NCBI GenBank assembly: GCA_029564465.1
Contig: JAKQPY010000160.1
Location: 1-17,157 of the forward strand
DNA from: JAGOEF01 sp029564465
Lineage (GTDB): Bacteria; Bacteroidota; Bacteroidia; Bacteroidales; ML635J-15
DNA: 17,157 bases
Reading direction: 5' to 3'
Positions 13,711 to 17,157 of this stretch are shown here, one piece after another. How positions within the stretch are numbered: the first letter of the stretch is position 1; every line of letters starts with the position of its first letter. Position numbers and translations under genes: made by a program. Below the pieces are notes generated by a model. The model searched no databases. It was not told the origin of the DNA and saw nothing but the letters and a program-made list of their open reading frames with translations.

Positions 13711-13886
13711 TCATTCTCATTTTCGGTACCGCATAAGGATTGTAAACATTTTGGGCAGAGACAGGATTTATACGTTTTTCGAACTTCTGCCAGTTTTTCA
13801 GGATTGGTTTTGGTATTCATGCAGTTGCATTTATAATCGCCGGTGCATTGAAAGCGGCGCTGGCAACGTGGGCAGGTTTTTAGCAT
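13698..13886 (-). CDS. Small cysteine-rich CWC-family protein
   Basis: This 62-residue protein has nine cysteines (5, 8, 14, 20, 22, 42, 44, 47, 52). The pattern CPRC...FQC......CNC...................CLCPKC matches the Cys-rich CWC family, with CNC in place of the name-giving CWC. It probably folds around one or two zinc ions; no function is established for the family. There is no signal peptide. Its ATG overlaps the end of the upstream glycosyltransferase by 7 bases, so it is translated from the same message. The tRNA-Cys promoter overlaps its 3' end. Confidence 0.75.
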   Translation of the reverse strand: MLKTCPRCQRRFQCTGDYKCNCMNTKTNPEKLAEVRKTYKSCLCPKCLQSLCGTENENDLHK

Positions 13887-14899
13887 TGATAGGCAATTTT
13901 ATTGGCTTCGAGTGCAATAATTTTCATGTTCTGATCGGTCATACACCGGAAATGTTTTTTCGGACAACGCTTATAACCCAACTTTGAGCATGGCCGGCAA
14001 GCCAGGTTTTCGACCTCAAATATCTGTGAGCGCTCGTCGGCCATGTAGGGACTCATCCCAAACCGGGGAACTGTATTCCCCCATACCGAAAATATCACTT
14101 TACGAAATGCTGCGGCAATATGCATCATTCCTGTATCGTGAGTAATAACCACTGCAGCATGTTTTATTAATGTTGCCGATTCGTCAACGCCTATCATCCC
14201 GCAAAGGTTTATAACGGGGGCACCTTCGGTGTTTTCAATTATTTCAGCGGCTGTTTCTGCATCATCAACGCCCCCGATAAGCACGGTCTGATAACGAAGC
14301 AGGCGGCACAGTTCGGCAATTTGGTATGCGGGTAGCTTTTTCGTATTGTGCTGGCCTCCAATAGCAATCACAAAATACACCGGTTCTAATGTTTCGAGTA
14401 AAGGGTGAATCGCATCGGGTGTTTTTTCGTTTTGCAGAAAATAATCGAGACCCCGGTTGTCGTTGTCGACATCGAAAAGTCTGACGGTTTCGAAATAGCG
14501 ATCGACAATGTGAATATCGGGCATTCGGTCGATTTTAAACCGGGTCAGTAACAATTTTTCGATATTCAGTTTTGGAAACGAGAAGTCAAGAATCTTCAGC
14601 CGTCGTTTAAAACGCAGGCTGCGCAGGTTATTGTGCAGGTCGATGATGTAGTCGAAGCCTTCGTTGCGCAGTCCTTCGAGTGTGGCTGCAAAATTTCCCA
14701 GCCGGTGTATGCAATCGATATAGGGATTGTGCTCAAGTAAAAAGCTGTATTGCGGCTTGGTGAGAAAATGCACCTCAGCTCCTTCGACCTGTTGTTTAAG
14801 GCAGCGGATCAGCGGACTGGTCAGCACTATATCGCCTATACTGCTGAAACGAATGATGAGAAACTTAATGGTATTAGACTCGTTCATAACAAGCCTCAT
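13880..14899 (-). CDS. GT9-family (heptosyltransferase-like) glycosyltransferase
   Basis: This 339-residue soluble GT-B enzyme is of the ADP-heptose:LPS heptosyltransferase family, which adds sugars to the LPS core on the cytosolic face of the inner membrane. It shows the N-terminal FLIIRFSSIGDIVLTSPL, the mid-domain IAIGGQHNTKKLPA and VLIGGVDDAETA, and the donor-site segment LCGMIGVDESATLIKHAAVVITHDTGMMHIAA. The C-terminus has a Cys cluster (301, 304, 312, 319). The start at 14899 overlaps the upstream stop (ATGA), though Met5 (14887) would also give a normal N-terminus. It is coupled with the GT-C-like gene upstream and the CWC gene downstream. The exact sugar donor is unknown. Confidence 0.88.
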   Translation of the reverse strand: MRLVMNESNTIKFLIIRFSSIGDIVLTSPLIRCLKQQVEGAEVHFLTKPQYSFLLEHNPYIDCIHRLGNFAATLEGLRNEGFDYIIDLHNNLRSLRFKRRLKILDFSFPKLNIEKLLLTRFKIDRMPDIHIVDRYFETVRLFDVDNDNRGLDYFLQNEKTPDAIHPLLETLEPVYFVIAIGGQHNTKKLPAYQIAELCRLLRYQTVLIGGVDDAETAAEIIENTEGAPVINLCGMIGVDESATLIKHAAVVITHDTGMMHIAAAFRKVIFSVWGNTVPRFGMSPYMADERSQIFEVENLACRPCSKLGYKRCPKKHFRCMTDQNMKIIALEANKIAYQC

Positions 14900-16671
14900 T
14901 CCTTTTTCATAGAATCATGATAATAAAGATCGAGTAAATAGAATGCATCGTAAACCATTACATTTTCGACAGGAATACCCATCAACTTTGCTTTTTCCTG
15001 AAGCTGAGCGTACCAGGATGGGGTATTTCTCATTTTCTTGAAGGATTCGTTGAGTATTTCCTTGAATTTGAATTTGTAAATTGCAGCATTCCCTTTTTCG
15101 CTTAATCCAATTAAAGAATAGTATTTTTCAATAAAATATCTATTAGGTGATTTATCGCGTTTAAACATTGAATGACCCCAGACAACTACATAATCAATTA
15201 TCTGTATTTGGTGTAGGCTATCGGATGTGACCCAGTGTCGGTTCAAATCATATTTCGATTTATTTCCCAATAGAATACATGGCAAGTCTTTTTTATTCCA
15301 AATAACAGGAAAGTGCCCTTCGCATTGTGGGTTTAATACATAAGCAGCGGCAACATCGGCACCTGCATAACACCCAAAATGAATATGGCTCCAATATTCA
15401 GAATAATTCAGTGAGTAATAAATACTATTGGGTTCCATAAGTTTTCCGACCGAAACAATTTCTTTTACATCGGAATTAAGAAACTCTAGGTTGCGGCTTA
15501 TTATTTTACTACGCTCAACCGAGGTGAAATATAAGACAAACAACAAAAGAAGACCCACTGGCCAATGTATTTTTTGCAGACAAAACCAAATGGCAAACAT
15601 AAAGTAGAACCAAACTAAAATTCTGACACTAATTGCACCCGTCCCAAAAGTATTCGGCATGAAGAAATAAATGGCAAGTATTATTGAGGCTATGATAAAC
15701 CAAACAAGCTTATTGCCTGTGTAACTTATCTCCGGATACTTCTTTCGCTGTAATATTTTAACAACATAAAGTACCAGCAAATAAGCCAATACTGTAACCA
15801 AACTAAAAAAGATAATTCTTCCGATAGGGCTTTCGAAAATCAGGTCAAATGCGATTAAATTTCTTAAGGTAACAAGGTTAACTAAGAGTGTACCGGTAGG
15901 TAAATCGGTATTAGCCATTTCTCCATTAATTTTAAAAACATGAGCGGCATAGATAACCGTTAACACTAAAGATGGTACCGAAACACCAATTAATTTGAGT
16001 GTATTAAAAACCTGTTTTTGCGCTTCTTTCTTGTTGTGTTTTATTAATGATTCAACGAAATGGAAAATAATGTAAATAAACAGGCAAACTAGTGCAAATG
16101 CAAAAACAACTAAGTGCGACAAATACAAAAGTAAAAACAATAGCCCCATCCAAAACAGGCTCCACCCACGTAGATTGTCGCGATGCCTGATGTAATATCC
16201 TAACCCTATAAAAAAGAAAATCCAAGCAACCGAAAAAGTGTAATATCCCATGAGCAAATAAGTCTGCATCGTGAAAGGAATTATTAACAAAATGAGATAA
16301 TTAGTCTCTTTGCGAATGGAATATATGAGATATCTGAATGAATAAGCAACTCCGGCAAGACAAACAAAAATTAAAAGCTTCATAGCTACATTAGCCGCGA
16401 AAAAATAGTTAAATAAGCTGAGAAGGAAAGGCCCCGTCCAGTAACCGACAATTACCGGATTAATGCTGAAAAACTGGCTCATAAAATTATTTCCTGTTGC
16501 CAGTTCTGCAATTACCATACTGTTGTAGATGTGTTGCGCTCCGTCTAATGAATGAATATAGGAGTATTCAAGTAAGAAAGAAGCATTGAACAGAACGAAA
16601 AATGTGAAAATCACAAATTCGGTAGCTTTTAATTGTAAAAGCCCTTTCAGGATATCATATATTTTTCTCAT
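14896..16671 (-). CDS. Multi-pass membrane protein, probable GT-C glycosyltransferase
   Basis: This 591-residue protein has about 10-12 hydrophobic segments in the first two thirds and a soluble C-terminal part (about 420-591). After the first helix there is an outward loop with SLDGAQHIYNS (Asp43, His47), the position where GT-C enzymes using lipid-phosphate sugars carry their acidic catalytic residue. No PMT, ArnT or O-antigen ligase family is clearly recognised, so the glycosyltransferase role is inferred from this layout and from the coupled GT9 gene (ATGA overlap at 14896-14899). Its base composition is visibly AT-richer than that of its neighbours, which suggests transfer or a fast-changing surface-glycan locus. 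It starts 54 bases after secG ends, with no clear promoter box. Confidence 0.6.
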   Translation of the reverse strand: MRKIYDILKGLLQLKATEFVIFTFFVLFNASFLLEYSYIHSLDGAQHIYNSMVIAELATGNNFMSQFFSINPVIVGYWTGPFLLSLFNYFFAANVAMKLLIFVCLAGVAYSFRYLIYSIRKETNYLILLIIPFTMQTYLLMGYYTFSVAWIFFFIGLGYYIRHRDNLRGWSLFWMGLLFLLLYLSHLVVFAFALVCLFIYIIFHFVESLIKHNKKEAQKQVFNTLKLIGVSVPSLVLTVIYAAHVFKINGEMANTDLPTGTLLVNLVTLRNLIAFDLIFESPIGRIIFFSLVTVLAYLLVLYVVKILQRKKYPEISYTGNKLVWFIIASIILAIYFFMPNTFGTGAISVRILVWFYFMFAIWFCLQKIHWPVGLLLLFVLYFTSVERSKIISRNLEFLNSDVKEIVSVGKLMEPNSIYYSLNYSEYWSHIHFGCYAGADVAAAYVLNPQCEGHFPVIWNKKDLPCILLGNKSKYDLNRHWVTSDSLHQIQIIDYVVVWGHSMFKRDKSPNRYFIEKYYSLIGLSEKGNAAIYKFKFKEILNESFKKMRNTPSWYAQLQEKAKLMGIPVENVMVYDAFYLLDLYYHDSMKKE

Positions 16672-16725
16672 GTCTTATTAATTTGGCAATGAGAACTGTA
16701 ACAACATGAGTCGCCCTGTCCGGCA

Positions 16726-17046
16726 TTACTTGGTGGGTGCCTGCCCTTGGCCCTGACCCTGATTTTGTCCCTGATTGGCCGGAAGTTCCGACGTGGTGTT
16801 CTGTTGGGTTCCGGCTTTGTTCGGATTTGTAATGGTCATGCTGGCTACAAGGCAAATTACCAATAGCGATACAGCAAGTACCCAGGTTGCTTTTTCAAGG
16901 AAATCGGCGGTTTTCTTAACGCCCATAATCTGGTTACCCTGTCCGAAATTCGAAGCCAGACCACCACCTTTGGAGTTCTGTACCAACACAATGAGTACCA
17001 GCAACACCGAAACAATAATTATTAATACCGAAAGAAATGTGTACAT
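16726..17046 (-). CDS. secG: Preprotein translocase subunit SecG
   Basis: This 106-residue inner-membrane protein is SecG, the small subunit that assists SecYE in protein export. It has two membrane helices (about residues 2-22 and 54-72) joined by the signature loop VLVQNSKGGGLASNFGQGNQIMGVKKTADFLEK. A Gln/Gly-rich cytosolic or periplasmic tail (QGQNQGQGQGQ) follows; such tails are common in Bacteroidetes SecG. It begins 2 bases after the stop of the upstream TPR-like gene, so the two form an operon. Confidence 0.95.
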   Translation of the reverse strand: MYTFLSVLIIIVSVLLVLIVLVQNSKGGGLASNFGQGNQIMGVKKTADFLEKATWVLAVSLLVICLVASMTITNPNKAGTQQNTTSELPANQGQNQGQGQGQAPTK

Positions 17047-17048
17047 GT

Positions 17049-17157
17049 TTATGCGTTTTTATCGATAAGTTCTTTTACTAATTTTATTTGAGCTGCAAAA
17101 TAAATGCTTTTTTCCGGATATTTCAAAGATAATTTTTCATAAGTGTGCAAAGCCTTT
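17049..17157 (-). CDS. 3' end of a probable TPR-type gene (runs off right edge)
   Basis: An open frame enters from the right edge and stops at TAA 17051-17049, giving the last 35 residues: KALHTYEKLSLKYPEK near the start of the fragment and KLVKELIDKNA at the end. The helix-helix pattern with ALxxYEKLxxKYP fits the last part of a tetratricopeptide-like protein. A small TPR-like gene upstream of secG is common in Bacteroidetes genomes, to my knowledge. It is too short for firm family assignment. Confidence 0.6.
   Translation of the reverse strand, partial: KALHTYEKLSLKYPEKSIYFAAQIKLVKELIDKNA

Overview
The window looks like chromosome from a member of the Bacteroidetes (Bacteroidota), probably an anaerobic or environmental Bacteroidales/Marinilabiliales-type organism. 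The evidence is a PorQ-type gene of the type IX secretion system, an S46 dipeptidyl-peptidase, a sigma factor next to a zinc-finger/TonB protein, and several matches to the Bacteroidetes promoter (TTTG, 19-21 nt, TAnnTTTG). No 16S gene or other species-level marker is present.

Layout. Positions 1-743 hold parts of two IS3-family insertion sequences, both on the minus strand. The left one cuts into the transposase orfB of the right one. Positions 744-1115 are non-coding and packed with inverted repeats that look like dispersed intergenic elements. A minus-strand S46 peptidase follows (1169-3328) with its own terminator. Next is a minus-strand pair, a secreted thioredoxin-fold protein and an HD phosphohydrolase (5315 down to 3555). 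A plus-strand block then begins from a divergent promoter: EamA transporter, YkgJ-like Cys-cluster protein and a small HD protein, joined by ATGA overlaps (5502-7539). After that comes porQ-cmk-ispH (7621-10313), which links secretion, nucleotide metabolism and isoprenoid synthesis in one transcript. Two overlapping minus-strand genes follow, a YhbP-like flavin-fold protein and a SAM methyltransferase (11629 down to 10333).

A divergent plus-strand pair comes next: a sigma-70-family factor (11741) overlapping an unusual membrane protein that joins an anti-sigma-type zinc finger, one membrane span and a TonB C-terminal domain (12321-13541). A bidirectional terminator separates it from a minus-strand tRNA-Cys that has an excellent promoter of its own. 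The rest is minus strand: a tiny Cys-rich CWC protein, a GT9 glycosyltransferase and an AT-rich GT-C-like membrane protein, overlapping one another and probably part of surface glycan or lipopolysaccharide assembly. Then come secG and the 3' end of a probable TPR gene that runs off the right edge.

Most of the window is ordinary core Bacteroidetes genome. The parts most worth a second look are the sigma/zinc-finger-TonB pair, the low-GC membrane gene, the repeat-rich spacer at 744-1115, and the run of genes that appear to start at TTG or GTG. I see no clear evidence for a wholly new defence or mobile system.
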